From assembly GCA_030038435.1 (NCBI GenBank), contig JASHOY010000389.1:1-39017 (forward strand): DNA of 39,017 bases, given 5' to 3'. This DNA is from Acidobacteriaceae bacterium (GTDB lineage: Bacteria; Acidobacteriota; Terriglobia; Terriglobales; Acidobacteriaceae). Positions 17,685-27,051 of the stretch are shown in pieces. Both the position numbers and the translations under genes were made by a program. Position 1 is the first letter of the stretch; each line of letters opens with the position of its first letter. Below the pieces are notes generated by a model, which saw nothing but the letters and a program-made list of their open reading frames with translations, was not told where the DNA came from and did not search any database.

Positions 17685-19112
17685 ATGTCAGAGTCAGTTT
17701 CAATCTGTGTGATCGGATCCGGCTATGTAGGATTGGTGGCGGCAGCTTGCTTTGCCGAAATCGGCCATCGCGTTATTTGCGTCGATAACGACGAAGCGCG
17801 AGTGAAGCTGTTGCAGGAGGGCGGTGTTCCCATCTTCGAGGAGCATTTGCCTGAATTGCTGGCGCACCATCGCGATCGCGGCGTAGTCTTCAGCACTGAT
17901 CTGGGCGGCGCCGTGGAGAGCAGCGAAGCGATTTTTATCGCCGTGGGCACGCCCCAGGGCGAAAGTGGTGCGGCCGATCTTTCTTATGTTGAAGCCGTGG
18001 TGTCTGAGATTGCGCGCTCCGTAACCGGTTACAAAGTGATTGTGGAAAAGAGCACGGTTCCGGTTTACACCAATGATTGGATCCGCCGCGTGCTGCACCG
18101 TCATGGCGTGGACCCGCAAAGTTTCCACGTGGTGTCGAATCCCGAGTTTTTGCGCGAAGGTACGGCGGTCTGCGATTTTCTGCACCCCGATCGGATCGTG
18201 GTGGGCGCCGGCGACGACCGCTCCGTCGAGGTGATGCGGCGCATTTACGAGCCGCTGACCGGCGGCAGCTATTATTCGCAGCCTGGCGCGCTGCGGGGTC
18301 AATGCAGCATCACACGTCCGGCGCCGCTCGTGGTTACCTCAGCGCAAAGCGCTGAAATTATCAAACACGCCTCGAATGCATTTCTGGCGCTTAAAATCTC
18401 GTTCATCAATGCGGTGGCGAATCTGGCGGAGGCCGTGGATGCGGATATCGAAGACATTGCGGCGGGCATGGGGTCGGATAGCCGGATTGGTCCCAAGTTT
18501 CTCCGTGCCGGACTGGGCTACGGAGGCTCGTGTTTTCCCAAGGATGTGGCCGCGTTTCACTGGGTGGCGCAACAGCGTGGCATTGATTTTCAACTTTTGA
18601 GTGAGATCAGGAAAATCAACGATACGCAGCGCGAGATTTTCTTCAACAAGGTCCTGTCGGCGCTGTGGACCCTGCGAGGCAAGAGGCTGGCGGCGCTCGG
18701 ACTGGCCTTCAAAGGCGACACCGATGACATTCGCGAATCTCCTGCGCTCGACATCATCAAGAAACTGCTGGATGCGGGGGCGGTGGTGACAGCGTATGAT
18801 CCGGCCGCGGTAGAGCGGGCCAAAGCGGTGATGCCTCCTGCCGCGAATCTGATTTATGCGGATGATCTGTATGTCGCGTCCTCTGGCGCAGATGCGGTAC
18901 TGATCCTCACCGACTGGAGCGAATTCGGAAATATCGACCTGGTGAAGCTGAACCAGGTGGTGCGCTTCCCCATCGTGGTGGATGGGCGCAACCTCTATAA
19001 GCCCCAGACCATGGCCGAACACGGATTCACATACGTGAGCATGGGCCGGCCCGCAACTTATCATGCGCAGCAGGGCAAACCGCGCGGAGAAGTCAATGCA
19101 GTTGCCCGATGA
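17685..19112 (+). CDS. UDP-glucose 6-dehydrogenase
   Basis: Oxidises UDP-glucose to UDP-glucuronate with two NAD+. The 475-residue protein has the Rossmann motif VIGSGYVGLVAAACFAEIGH at the N-terminus, STVPVYTNDWIRR, VSNPEFLREGTAVCDFLHPDRIVVG, the central KISFINAVANLAEAV helix with the catalytic Lys, and GYGGSCFPKDVAAF with the catalytic Cys. The C-terminal UDP-binding domain includes AFKGDTDDIRESPALDIIKKL. The ATG at 17685 begins MSESVSICVIG; upstream in-frame ATG 17610 would add 25 residues without conservation. A UDP-glucuronate decarboxylase follows after 97 bp, so the pair should make UDP-xylose for surface glycans. Confidence 0.95.
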   Translation: MSESVSICVIGSGYVGLVAAACFAEIGHRVICVDNDEARVKLLQEGGVPIFEEHLPELLAHHRDRGVVFSTDLGGAVESSEAIFIAVGTPQGESGAADLSYVEAVVSEIARSVTGYKVIVEKSTVPVYTNDWIRRVLHRHGVDPQSFHVVSNPEFLREGTAVCDFLHPDRIVVGAGDDRSVEVMRRIYEPLTGGSYYSQPGALRGQCSITRPAPLVVTSAQSAEIIKHASNAFLALKISFINAVANLAEAVDADIEDIAAGMGSDSRIGPKFLRAGLGYGGSCFPKDVAAFHWVAQQRGIDFQLLSEIRKINDTQREIFFNKVLSALWTLRGKRLAALGLAFKGDTDDIRESPALDIIKKLLDAGAVVTAYDPAAVERAKAVMPPAANLIYADDLYVASSGADAVLILTDWSEFGNIDLVKLNQVVRFPIVVDGRNLYKPQTMAEHGFTYVSMGRPATYHAQQGKPRGEVNAVAR

Positions 19113-19163
19113 GTGAATTTGCGCCGTATCCCTGGGCGAAGTTCTGTGTTGCATATTTTAAAA

Positions 19164-19179
19164 AGTTGGTCTGCCAACT
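19164..19179. promoter_or_regulatory. Inverted repeat AGTTGG-TCTG-CCAACT, possible operator
   Basis: A 6-bp stem with a TCTG loop, lying 31 bp before the decarboxylase ATG and just after an AT-rich TATTTT that could be a -10 element. There is no T-tract, so a terminator is unlikely. Its core closely matches a second site at 23035-23049 (GTTAGTCTGCTAAAC). GntR-family regulators of uronate genes use similar TTGG...CCAA sites, but no regulator gene is present here, so the assignment is inference. Confidence 0.3.
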
Positions 19180-19209
19180 CAACTGCCAGCGAGGATTGAT
19201 CCACTCCAT

Positions 19210-20172
19210 ATGCGTGTTTTGATTACCGGCGCCGCCGGGTTTCTGGGTTCACACCTGACCGATCGCATGCTCGCCGAGGGCCATGCGGTGATTGGGATCG
19301 ACAACTTCGCTACGGGGGCGGCGGAGAATCTTGCTCATCTGGCCCATGAGCCGCGGTTTGAGTTCCGCGAATGGGATATTTGCGTGCCGATGAATGCAGG
19401 AACCAAAAATGGCTTCGATCCGGGAACGATAGATTACGTTTTCAACATGGCGTCTCCCGCCAGCCCTCCGGAGTATCTGCGCCTGGCCATCGAAACCCTC
19501 GAGGTGGGGTCTACGGGAACGCGGAATGCGCTCGATGTTGCGGAGCGCTATAGCGCCGGATTTCTTCACGCCTCTACATCCGAGTGTTATGGCGACCCGC
19601 TCGAACATCCGCAGAGAGAGGAATATTGGGGACACGTGAACCCCATTGGACCACGATCCGTCTACGACGAGTCGAAGCGCTTTTCCGAGGCGCTGGTGAT
19701 GGCGTACCATCGCTCTCGCGGCGTAAATACGCATCTGGCCCGTATCTTCAATACTTATGGGCCGCGCCTCCATCCCTCCGACGGCCGCGTGATTTCGAAT
19801 TTTCTGATGCAGGCGCTGCGCGGCGATCCGCTGACCATCTACGGCGATGGTAGCCAGACGCGCAGCTTCTGCTATGTTGACGATCTCATCGATGGTCTTG
19901 TGCGGCTGGCGCACTCGGGCGAACATCTGCCCGTCAACATCGGCAACCCCGGCGAGTTCACTATTCTTGAATGCGCGCAGGCGGTTCTGGAAGTGACCGG
20001 ATCAAAAAGCGCGCTTAAGTTTGAGCCTCTGCCCGTCGATGACCCTACCCGCCGCTGTCCCGATATCACCAAAGCGCGTACTTTGCTGGGATGGGAGCCG
20101 CGCATTCCACTCGAAGAAGGTCTGGCCCGGTCACTGGACTATTTCAAAAGCAAGCTCGAAGCCGCAGCCTGA
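19210..20172 (+). CDS. UDP-glucuronate decarboxylase (UDP-xylose synthase, SDR)
   Basis: Extended short-chain dehydrogenase of 320 residues. The NAD-binding motif is LITGAAGFLGSHLTDRM; the catalytic triad is visible as HASTSECYGDP (Ser/Thr), then YDESKRFSEAL (Tyr-x3-Lys). FNTYGPRLHPSDGRVISNF and QTRSFCYVDDLIDGLVRL are characteristic of UXS and related sugar-nucleotide enzymes. It would convert UDP-glucuronate from the preceding gene to UDP-xylose; a UDP-glucuronate epimerase or related activity is less likely given the motif set. Same strand as the dehydrogenase and presumably the same pathway, though a possible operator and promoter lie in the 97 bp gap. Confidence 0.9.
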   Translation: MRVLITGAAGFLGSHLTDRMLAEGHAVIGIDNFATGAAENLAHLAHEPRFEFREWDICVPMNAGTKNGFDPGTIDYVFNMASPASPPEYLRLAIETLEVGSTGTRNALDVAERYSAGFLHASTSECYGDPLEHPQREEYWGHVNPIGPRSVYDESKRFSEALVMAYHRSRGVNTHLARIFNTYGPRLHPSDGRVISNFLMQALRGDPLTIYGDGSQTRSFCYVDDLIDGLVRLAHSGEHLPVNIGNPGEFTILECAQAVLEVTGSKSALKFEPLPVDDPTRRCPDITKARTLLGWEPRIPLEEGLARSLDYFKSKLEAAA

Positions 20173-20216
20173 AGCCGCGCGGCGCTCCGCCCGTGATTCG
20201 AGGGCTACTATACCGC

Positions 20217-20236
20217 GCGCCAATTCGAATTGGCGC
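20217..20236. terminator. Perfect 20-bp palindrome between convergent genes
   Basis: GCGCCAATTCGAATTGGCGC is fully self-complementary and lies between the convergent decarboxylase and guaA stops. It could fold as a hairpin in either transcript, but neither side has a run of T, so a classical intrinsic terminator is doubtful; a Rho-assisted end or a protein site is possible. Confidence 0.35.
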
Positions 20237-20257
20237 CCAACCGCAGGGATATTGATT

Positions 20258-21808
20258 TTATTCCCACTCAATCGTCCCCGGAGGCTTCGACGTGATGTCG
20301 TAGACCACGCGGTTGATGCCCCGCACTTCGTTCACGATGCGATTGGAAATGCGCTTCATCAGCTCGTAGGGCAGAGGAGTCCAGTCTGCGGTCATGCCGT
20401 CTTCGGAGTGCACGGCTCGAATAGCAGCCGTATATGCGTAAGTGCGCTGGTCGCCCATCACGCCCACGCTCATTACAGGTAGCAGCACCGCAAAGCTCTG
20501 CCAGATTTTCGAGTAAAGCCCGGCCGCCTTGATTTCCGAGACCACAATATCATCGGCCTCCTGCAAAAGCGCCACGCGTTCCGGCGTCACTTCGCCGAGA
20601 ATGCGCACGGCCAGACCGGGCCCCGGGAACGGCTGCCGGCCCAAAATGTCCTCAGGCATGCCGAGGTCGCGGCCGATGCGCCGTACTTCGTCTTTAAAGA
20701 GGTCGCGCAGCGGCTCGATGAGCTTCAGCTTCATCCGCTCGGGCAAGCCGCCAACATTATGATGGCTCTTGATAGTCTGGCTCGGGCCCTTGACGCTTGA
20801 AGACTCAATCACGTCGGGATAAAGCGTGCCCTGCACCAGCCAATCGACTCCGCCAGTTTCCTGCGCGATGCGGTTGGCCTCCTCTTCAAAGACGGTGATG
20901 AACTCCTGTCCGATGCGCTTGCGCTTGATCTCAGGATCCGTGACTCCGGCCAGATGCTCAAGGAATTGTGCACTGGCATTTACGGCGACAATGTTCAGGC
21001 CGAGTTTGTCGCGCAGGTTCTTCTGCACGTTTTGAAACTCGTTTTTGCGCAACACCCCGTTGTTGACAAAGATGCAGGTCAACTGACTCCCGATTGCCCT
21101 GTGCACCAGCATGGCGGCGACTGACGAGTCCACGCCCCCCGACAGGCCGCAGATGACGTGCCCGGTTCCGACTTTTTCGCGGATGGCCTCTACGGTGCTC
21201 TGGATGAAGTGCGCAGGCGTCCAGTCGCCGCGCGCCTCGCAGATGCTGAAGAGAAAATTTCTGAGCAACTGAGGGCCCAGCGGGGTGTGGTGTACCTCGG
21301 GATGAAACTGCACCGCCCAGATGCGGCGCTGCTCGTTGGCTATGCCGGCGAGCGCGTTGGAGGTGACGGCGATGCGGCGAAAGCCGGCGGGCAATTCCAG
21401 CGCCTCATCGCCATGGCTCATCCAAACCGCAAGATTCGCGGGCAGCCCCGCAAACAGCGGAGTTGCCGCGTCTTCCACGGTCACTTCAGCGTGGCCATAT
21501 TCGCGCTTTGTGGCCGAGCGCACCTTGCCGCCAAGATGATGCACTATGAATTGCAGTCCGTAACAGATGCCCAGAATCGGAGCGTCAATTTCAAGCAGCC
21601 GCGGATCGGCGGCCGGCGCGTCGGCGTCGTAAACCGAAGATGGTCCGCCAGAAAGAATCAGCCCGATGGGTTTGTAGGCCTCGATCTCGTTGACCGGCAC
21701 GGTGCAGGGAAGCACAACGGAAAACACATTCTGCTCGCGCACGCGTCGCGCGATGAGCTGCGTATATTGCGAACCGAAATCGAGGATGACAACTGTCTGG
21801 GTGTCCAC
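20258..21808 (-). CDS. guaA: GMP synthase (glutamine-hydrolysing)
   Basis: Converts XMP to GMP using glutamine and ATP. The N-terminal class I amidotransferase has the catalytic Cys in [15 protein letters not shown] (about residue 80) and the His/Glu pair in [10 protein letters not shown] (about 167). The ATP pyrophosphatase domain begins with [14 protein letters not shown]. The dimerisation domain ends with the family-typical [16 protein letters not shown]. Length of 516 residues is normal. The start is a GTG at 21808 ([19 protein letters not shown]), with GGAG immediately before it at unusually short spacing, so initiation may be weak. It lies 80 bp after the pectinesterase stop on the same strand. 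Confidence 0.97.
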   Translation of the reverse strand: MDTQTVVILDFGSQYTQLIARRVREQNVFSVVLPCTVPVNEIEAYKPIGLILSGGPSSVYDADAPAADPRLLEIDAPILGICYGLQFIVHHLGGKVRSATKREYGHAEVTVEDAATPLFAGLPANLAVWMSHGDEALELPAGFRRIAVTSNALAGIANEQRRIWAVQFHPEVHHTPLGPQLLRNFLFSICEARGDWTPAHFIQSTVEAIREKVGTGHVICGLSGGVDSSVAAMLVHRAIGSQLTCIFVNNGVLRKNEFQNVQKNLRDKLGLNIVAVNASAQFLEHLAGVTDPEIKRKRIGQEFITVFEEEANRIAQETGGVDWLVQGTLYPDVIESSSVKGPSQTIKSHHNVGGLPERMKLKLIEPLRDLFKDEVRRIGRDLGMPEDILGRQPFPGPGLAVRILGEVTPERVALLQEADDIVVSEIKAAGLYSKIWQSFAVLLPVMSVGVMGDQRTYAYTAAIRAVHSEDGMTADWTPLPYELMKRISNRIVNEVRGINRVVYDITSKPPGTIEWE

Positions 21809-21888
21809 GCTCCAGTGTGGCAGGGGCCACGGACTCGTGACAAGCGGCAGGAATAGCCGGCCCTCGATTTATTCGCAACTTTTGCTGC

Positions 21889-22944
21889 CTACGGCAGCGC
21901 GTTGGACGCCGCAATCGGGTTCCAGTGGTCGTTGCCCGCCAGAAACGCATCGGGCATGTACTGCAACGCCTGCGCGGCCGATAGCTGGTGCGACCACGGA
22001 ACGCGCGCCGAAGGATTCGCTCCGGGGCCGTAGTCATCGTATTCGGCGTAATAGGCGAGCGGGGTGCCCGGCGTACGCCCCCACGCACTCCAACCGCCGG
22101 CAATCACGTCAACCGGCAGCCAGGTGTGCATAAAGATGACGCGCGCGTAGGGCCGCCAGGGCCGGCCAAGAACGATGGTGTCGCCATGATGGTGTGCCAA
22201 TTCAGGATCGGCCGCCAGAGCCTGCGCCACGCCGCTGGTGACCTTGCTGTCGAGAATCACGTAGCCCGTGGTCTGGTCCGGCGAGGTGCGCGATTGCGCC
22301 GTCAAATATCCTGGGCCGTTGGAGTGAATCACGTCGTGGTCGAAGACGGCAGCGGCGTTGCCGAAGATGAAATCGACCCCGCCCTCGATGTAGGAGTCAA
22401 TGTAAAACTGGCGTCCATAATCGGCAAAGAGCGTGTCCTGATGGCCGAGGAATCGGCAGTTCTTGAAAACAGAACGGTCGGCGCGATCGGCCACGGCGAC
22501 GGCCTGACCAGTGTTGCCCGCTGTGTTCTCAAAGGTGATGTTGTCGGCTTCAAAGCCGGAGCCATTGATTTCCACAGTTTCGGTGAAAAACGTCCCACCC
22601 GCCTGGCGTGCGTTGAGACTGTTGGTGATGACCACGTCCGAGGGCGATTTCCCCATGCCGACAAGGGTGATATTGGTGTGGTTCTGGGTTACAATCACGC
22701 GCTCGTGATACACCCCGGGTGCGATCTGAATGTAAACCCGCCCCGGCTTGCCATCGGGCCCGATACCGGCAAACGGGTGGTGATCCATCGCCATCTGGAT
22801 GGTCGGGAACTGGGTCTTGCCTTCGGTGCCGGTCTTCACATCGGGCGAAACGCGCACGTAGACGTCCTGCGCGTGAATTGGCCGCGGAAGAGCAAAAGAA
22901 ATGGGAGGTAAAGCCACAAAAACGGCGAGAAATAGAGGACGCAT
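21889..22944 (-). CDS. Secreted pectinesterase (carbohydrate esterase family 8)
   Basis: Demethylates pectin outside the cell. From the ATG at 22944 the protein is 351 residues and starts with a signal peptide (MRPLFLAVFVALPPISFA...IHA); a GTG at 22974 would add ten residues. The right-handed beta-helix catalytic residues are visible: Gln-Asp in GHQDTLFADYGRQFYIDSYI, the second Asp in EGGVDFIFGNA, and Arg in LGRPWRPYARVIFM. Ends QYMPDAFLAGNDHWNPI. No carbohydrate-binding module. It is divergent from the M13 peptidase across about 200 bp and supports a plant-polymer-degrading lifestyle. Confidence 0.93.
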   Translation of the reverse strand: MRPLFLAVFVALPPISFALPRPIHAQDVYVRVSPDVKTGTEGKTQFPTIQMAMDHHPFAGIGPDGKPGRVYIQIAPGVYHERVIVTQNHTNITLVGMGKSPSDVVITNSLNARQAGGTFFTETVEINGSGFEADNITFENTAGNTGQAVAVADRADRSVFKNCRFLGHQDTLFADYGRQFYIDSYIEGGVDFIFGNAAAVFDHDVIHSNGPGYLTAQSRTSPDQTTGYVILDSKVTSGVAQALAADPELAHHHGDTIVLGRPWRPYARVIFMHTWLPVDVIAGGWSAWGRTPGTPLAYYAEYDDYGPGANPSARVPWSHQLSAAQALQYMPDAFLAGNDHWNPIAASNALP

Positions 22945-23034
22945 TCGGCGGTAAACTCCAGTCGCTGGTGTCACCCGGCGGGCATCGCCATCATAGCAGC
23001 GGCGAACCGCGCGAAGGATACGCCGCGCGGACGT

Positions 23035-23049
23035 GTTAGTCTGCTAAAC
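23035..23049. promoter_or_regulatory. GTTAGTCTGCTAAAC site in divergent promoter region
   Basis: Imperfect inverted repeat (TTAG-TCTG-CTAA) about 100 bp before the M13 peptidase start and about 90 bp before the pectinesterase start. AATACAAAAT follows directly and could contain a -10 for the rightward gene. It shares the pattern GTTRGTCTGCYAA with the site at 19164. Function inferred only from similarity and placement. Confidence 0.28.
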
Positions 23050-23147
23050 AATACAAAATTCACGGCAATGCTCGCCGTTGAAGTTCGTTGTGCATGCTTC
23101 GCGCCGCCGATCTCCCAGGGAGCCAATCTTTCCAATAGGACTTCGGA

Positions 23148-25232
23148 ATGAAATCCATTTGCCTCGCTTCAGTTCTGATGATGGCGGCCAGTCTTGCGCT
23201 TGCGCAGGCGCCATCTGCCGGGCAGCCGAACGACGCCACGCCCAAGCCCGTTCCTCCCATTAAGAGCTTCGACCCTTCCGCAATTGACAAGAGTGTCGAT
23301 CCCTGCGTGGACTTTTACCAGTACGCCTGTGGCAATTGGATCAAGAACAATCCTGTGCCCGCCGACCAGGTGGTGTGGGCTCGTTCCTTCTCTGAGCTCC
23401 GGGAGCGTGACCGCTATCTGCTTTGGGAAAATCTGGACGCAGCGGCTAAAGATCCCAAGACGCCGCTGCAGAAACAGTACGGCGATTATTATGCCGCCTG
23501 CATGGACACGGCAACCATCGACAAGGATGGGATCAAGCCGATTGAGCCTGCCTGGGATGAGATTGCCGGCCTGCAGTCCGCCGGTCAGCTAGCCAATGTG
23601 CTGAGCTGGCTGGAAAACCACGGTACGCCGGATGGCTTTTTCGACTTCGGAGTTGGCCAGGATGAGAAAGAGTCGACCAAGCAGATCGCGGAGCTCTACC
23701 AGGGCGGTTTGTCGCTGCCTGACCGGGATTATTACCTGAATCCGTCGGCGCATTTTGAGACCATCCGCAAGGAATATGTGGCGCACGTAACCAAAATGTT
23801 CACGCTGGCCGGGGACACTCCCGAAGAGGCAGCCAAGGAAGCGGCCGCGGTGATGCAGATTGAGACCGCGATGGCCAAGGCCTCGATGAGCCGCACCGAT
23901 CTGCGCAATCCTGAGAAGCGGTATCACATTTACACTCTGGTGCAGCTCGATGCACTGGCGCCGAATTTCCACTGGACCACGTACTTCTGGCAGTCCGGCA
24001 TCCGGCCCTTCGATTCGCTGAATGTGGGCACTCCGGATTTTTTCAAGGAGCTGAATACTCTGATTTCCTCCGCGCCCCTGGCTTCGTGGAAGAGCTATCT
24101 GCGCTGGCAGGTATTGCACGGCGAGGCGCAAAATCTCCCCAAGGCATTTTTCGATGAGAATTTCGCTTTCTTCAGCCACACTCTGGCGGGCATGAAAGAA
24201 CCGCAGCCACGATGGAAAATGTGCACCAGCGATACCGACCAGGCTTTAGGCGAAGCCGTGGGTCAGGACTGGGTGAAACAGAATTTTCCTCCCGCAGCCA
24301 AGGACAGTACCGAAAAACTGGTGACGGCGCTGGAAAAGGCCTTGGGCGACGACATCAAGACGCTGCCCTGGATGACCGCGGCAACCAAAGAGGCCGCCGC
24401 GAAAAAACTGGCGATGATCCGCCGCAAAATCGGTTACCCAGACAAATGGCGCGACTATTCCAGTCTCAAGGTGAACCGCACCGCATGGATCGAAGACGTG
24501 GACCACAGCGCGGTCTTTGAGCGGAACTACAACTACGAGAAACTGGGCAAGCCGGTGGACGAAAAGGAGTGGGATATGACCCCGCCGACGGTCAACGCCT
24601 ATTACGACCCGTCGTTCAACGATATCAATTTCCCGGCTGGCATCCTGCAGCCTCCGTTTTTCAATTTCAAGGCCGATCCGGCATTGAACTACGGTGGCAT
24701 CGGCATGGTCATCGGTCACGAAATGACGCACGGCTTTGATGACGAAGGGTCTCAGTACGATGGCAATGGCAATCTGCGCGATTGGTGGACGCCCGCTGAC
24801 CACACCGCGTTCCACGCCAAAGAGGAATGCATTGCCAACGAGTACAGCCACTTTCAGGCGGTGCCCGCCGAAGGCTCGACTCCGGCAGCGTATCTCAACG
24901 GCCATCTGACTCTGGGCGAAAACACCGCCGACAATGGCGGCCTCCGCATCGCCTACATGGCTCTGGAAGATACTCTCGCCGCGGAAGGCAAATCAATGCA
25001 GGAAAAGATAGACGGCTACACCGAGGCGCAGCGCTATTTCCTCGGCTTTGCCCAGGTCTGGTGCGAGAACGAAACCAATGCCTGGGCGCGCCAGTCGGTG
25101 CTGGTCGATCCTCACTCGCCGGGACAGTGGCGGGTCAACGGTACGGTGCAGAATTTCGGCGCTTTTGCCAAAGCCTTTGACTGCAAAAAGGGACAGCCTA
25201 TGGATCCGCCCGACTCTTGCCGCGTCTGGTGA
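23148..25232 (+). CDS. Secreted M13 family zinc metallopeptidase (neprilysin/PepO-like)
   Basis: A 694-residue endopeptidase with an N-terminal signal peptide (MKSICLASVLMMAASLALAQA). The M13 N-domain starts at DKSVDPCVDFYQYACGNWIKNNP. The catalytic part has NAYYDPSFNDINFPAGILQPPFF, the zinc site VIGHEMTHGFDDEGSQYD (HExxH) and the third ligand Glu in LGENTADNGGLRIAY. The C-terminal signature ends DPPDSCRVW. All catalytic residues are present and length is normal. The ATG at 23148 has AGGA seven bases upstream. Expected to cleave peptides in the periplasm or outside the cell. Confidence 0.96.
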   Translation: MKSICLASVLMMAASLALAQAPSAGQPNDATPKPVPPIKSFDPSAIDKSVDPCVDFYQYACGNWIKNNPVPADQVVWARSFSELRERDRYLLWENLDAAAKDPKTPLQKQYGDYYAACMDTATIDKDGIKPIEPAWDEIAGLQSAGQLANVLSWLENHGTPDGFFDFGVGQDEKESTKQIAELYQGGLSLPDRDYYLNPSAHFETIRKEYVAHVTKMFTLAGDTPEEAAKEAAAVMQIETAMAKASMSRTDLRNPEKRYHIYTLVQLDALAPNFHWTTYFWQSGIRPFDSLNVGTPDFFKELNTLISSAPLASWKSYLRWQVLHGEAQNLPKAFFDENFAFFSHTLAGMKEPQPRWKMCTSDTDQALGEAVGQDWVKQNFPPAAKDSTEKLVTALEKALGDDIKTLPWMTAATKEAAAKKLAMIRRKIGYPDKWRDYSSLKVNRTAWIEDVDHSAVFERNYNYEKLGKPVDEKEWDMTPPTVNAYYDPSFNDINFPAGILQPPFFNFKADPALNYGGIGMVIGHEMTHGFDDEGSQYDGNGNLRDWWTPADHTAFHAKEECIANEYSHFQAVPAEGSTPAAYLNGHLTLGENTADNGGLRIAYMALEDTLAAEGKSMQEKIDGYTEAQRYFLGFAQVWCENETNAWARQSVLVDPHSPGQWRVNGTVQNFGAFAKAFDCKKGQPMDPPDSCRVW

Positions 25233-25548
25233 GTGATGGAGTGCACCGTCGTCAGCAGTTTGGGTTCAGCCGGGCAATGAGAATGAACGAATGGGACCGT
25301 TACTTTTCACTTGCTTCCACCGTCAAATTCCCAACAACGATTGCAATTTCGCTTCTTGAGGAATCTGAAGGGGACCGGCAAAATGAATGGTTGCGGGGTG
25401 GGGCTGTTCGCCATGACCGGCACATGGGTCTGAAACTAGGCATAAGCCGCCCTCGCCTTTTACAATGCAGCAGGGACCCATCCCAACCCAGCCCTGCTGT
25501 GGAAGAACACCCTTGGCGGCGCACGCCGAACCAGGATGAAGGATTCGC
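25233..25548 (+). promoter_or_regulatory. Intergenic region with promoter-like TTTTACAATG
   Basis: A 316 bp gap. One frame is open through it but has no conserved character and overlaps the next gene. CCTTTTACAATG at about 25456-25467 recurs as GCTTTTACAATG at about 28344-28355 before the third lipoprotein, at a similar distance from the start; TACAAT is a good -10 candidate. No terminator-like hairpin was seen after the peptidase stop. Confidence 0.4.
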
Positions 25549-26880
25549 ATGAAGTTTACGAAGTTGGGCAAGGCACTTATGATGAGCGCCCTCTCTGCTG
25601 GCCTCATCCTGGGCATTTCGTCTTGCGTTGAGAGCTACACCACCGGCTTTTTATATGTGACGGGCATGGAGACTGTCCAGTCAGGCAATAACGGCATCAT
25701 CAGCGGCTTCAAAATCGACCATGACACCGGTTATCTGCGGCCAATCTCCCAGTTCCCCATCTCGTCGGGCGGCTCCAACCCGATCCGCGCTGTCCTGCTT
25801 CCGGGCAGCCGCTTTTTGTATGTCCTCAATCGCGGCGTCAATGCTCAGGGCAATCCTGATTGCTACGGAACCACCGGCGACACCGTCTGCCAGAATTCCA
25901 ACATCACCCAGTTCGTCGTGGGCGGCAACGGCATCATGACCCCGCAGGAGACGTTTTACACGCAGGGGCTAAATCCCTTCCGGCTGATCTCCGACACCGC
26001 CGGAGGTTACCTGCTGGCGCTCGATCATGACGCTCCCAATAGCGCCGCCTGCCAACTTGCGTTGGGGCCAAAGGTTACCTCCTGCGCGGATGTCACGGTC
26101 TTTAAAATCGATTCCACGACTGGTCGTCTTTCCGTGGTAACCAATGCCCAGGTGACCTCGGCCAGCGGCTCGCCGCTCACCTATTTCCCAGTGCCGTCCA
26201 ATCCCATCGACTTTACGATGGCGCCCGGATTCCTGCTTACCCTCAGCGGTACCCCGACGACAGGTGACTCTGTCTTCCCCTACACGTATTCCGCCTCGAG
26301 CGGCCAGTTGACCCTGAATCAGAACACCTCCCAGCCTCTCGGCATTTACCAGGGCACGGCGATGGTCAATGCCGGCGGCGACATCTATGTTCTCGACAAC
26401 GAACCTCCGACTTCAAACCCCAACAATGCGGTGAGCCAGATCTTGCCTTTCACGGTGGGTACCGCGGGTGCGCTTGAAGCTCAGACCAGCGGCATCGTGC
26501 CCGATGACCCGACCATGGCTGATCCTCTATGGGTGCTTCAGGAATCCAAGGGCAAGTTCATCTATGTGGCGAATGGCGCGAATAATCCGGCGGTAGCGAC
26601 CAATCCGGATGGAGGCATTGCGGGTTACGTCCTGACCACCGCGCCCACCTGGCAGCTGAGCCCCACCACGCCCTCCTATTTTCCCACCGGGGCGGGACCG
26701 CAGTGCCTGGTTGAAGACCCTTCCGATCAGTACCTTTACACGGCAAACTATAGCGATTCGACCGTAACGGGCCGCATTGTTGACCCCAATGCGGGCGTGC
26801 TCAATACGCTGCGAGACGGGAGCAAATTCAATCTTGCAGGACCGGCGACCTGGTGCCTGGTTGATGGACGTACAGATTGA
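25549..26880 (+). CDS. Beta-propeller lipoprotein 1 (lactonase/YncE-like)
   Basis: 443 residues. The N-terminus is a lipoprotein signal with a lipobox at GISSC (Cys about residue 26), so the protein is predicted to be membrane-anchored and exported. The rest is a series of beta-propeller blades with repeated phrases such as GFLYVTGM, SRFLYVLNRG, GKFIYVANGANN and QYLYTANYSDSTVTG, as in 6-phosphogluconolactonase-fold and YVTN proteins. No catalytic residues can be assigned, so enzymatic activity should not be assumed; binding or surface display is as likely. First of three tandem related genes; a GAAGGATTCGC ribosome-site region precedes the ATG. Confidence 0.82.
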   Translation: MKFTKLGKALMMSALSAGLILGISSCVESYTTGFLYVTGMETVQSGNNGIISGFKIDHDTGYLRPISQFPISSGGSNPIRAVLLPGSRFLYVLNRGVNAQGNPDCYGTTGDTVCQNSNITQFVVGGNGIMTPQETFYTQGLNPFRLISDTAGGYLLALDHDAPNSAACQLALGPKVTSCADVTVFKIDSTTGRLSVVTNAQVTSASGSPLTYFPVPSNPIDFTMAPGFLLTLSGTPTTGDSVFPYTYSASSGQLTLNQNTSQPLGIYQGTAMVNAGGDIYVLDNEPPTSNPNNAVSQILPFTVGTAGALEAQTSGIVPDDPTMADPLWVLQESKGKFIYVANGANNPAVATNPDGGIAGYVLTTAPTWQLSPTTPSYFPTGAGPQCLVEDPSDQYLYTANYSDSTVTGRIVDPNAGVLNTLRDGSKFNLAGPATWCLVDGRTD

Positions 26881-27051
26881 TCCGGCTCTCGGCGGCACGG
26901 GTGCTGACGATCTTCCCGTGCCGCGGTAGCAGCAAGCGTGTGAATATTTCAGAGACATGGTTGATGGCAGGCGCGGCTGGTTCCTGGCGCGCAATCCGAT
27001 AGCGACAGAAATCTTCAGGGCCGATGCTGGGTCCGCTGACGAAAGATACGC

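Noticed and set aside
25217..25552. Open frame in the gap before the first propeller lipoprotein
   Set aside because: No conserved sequence, no ribosome site, and it overlaps both neighbours and the putative promoter.
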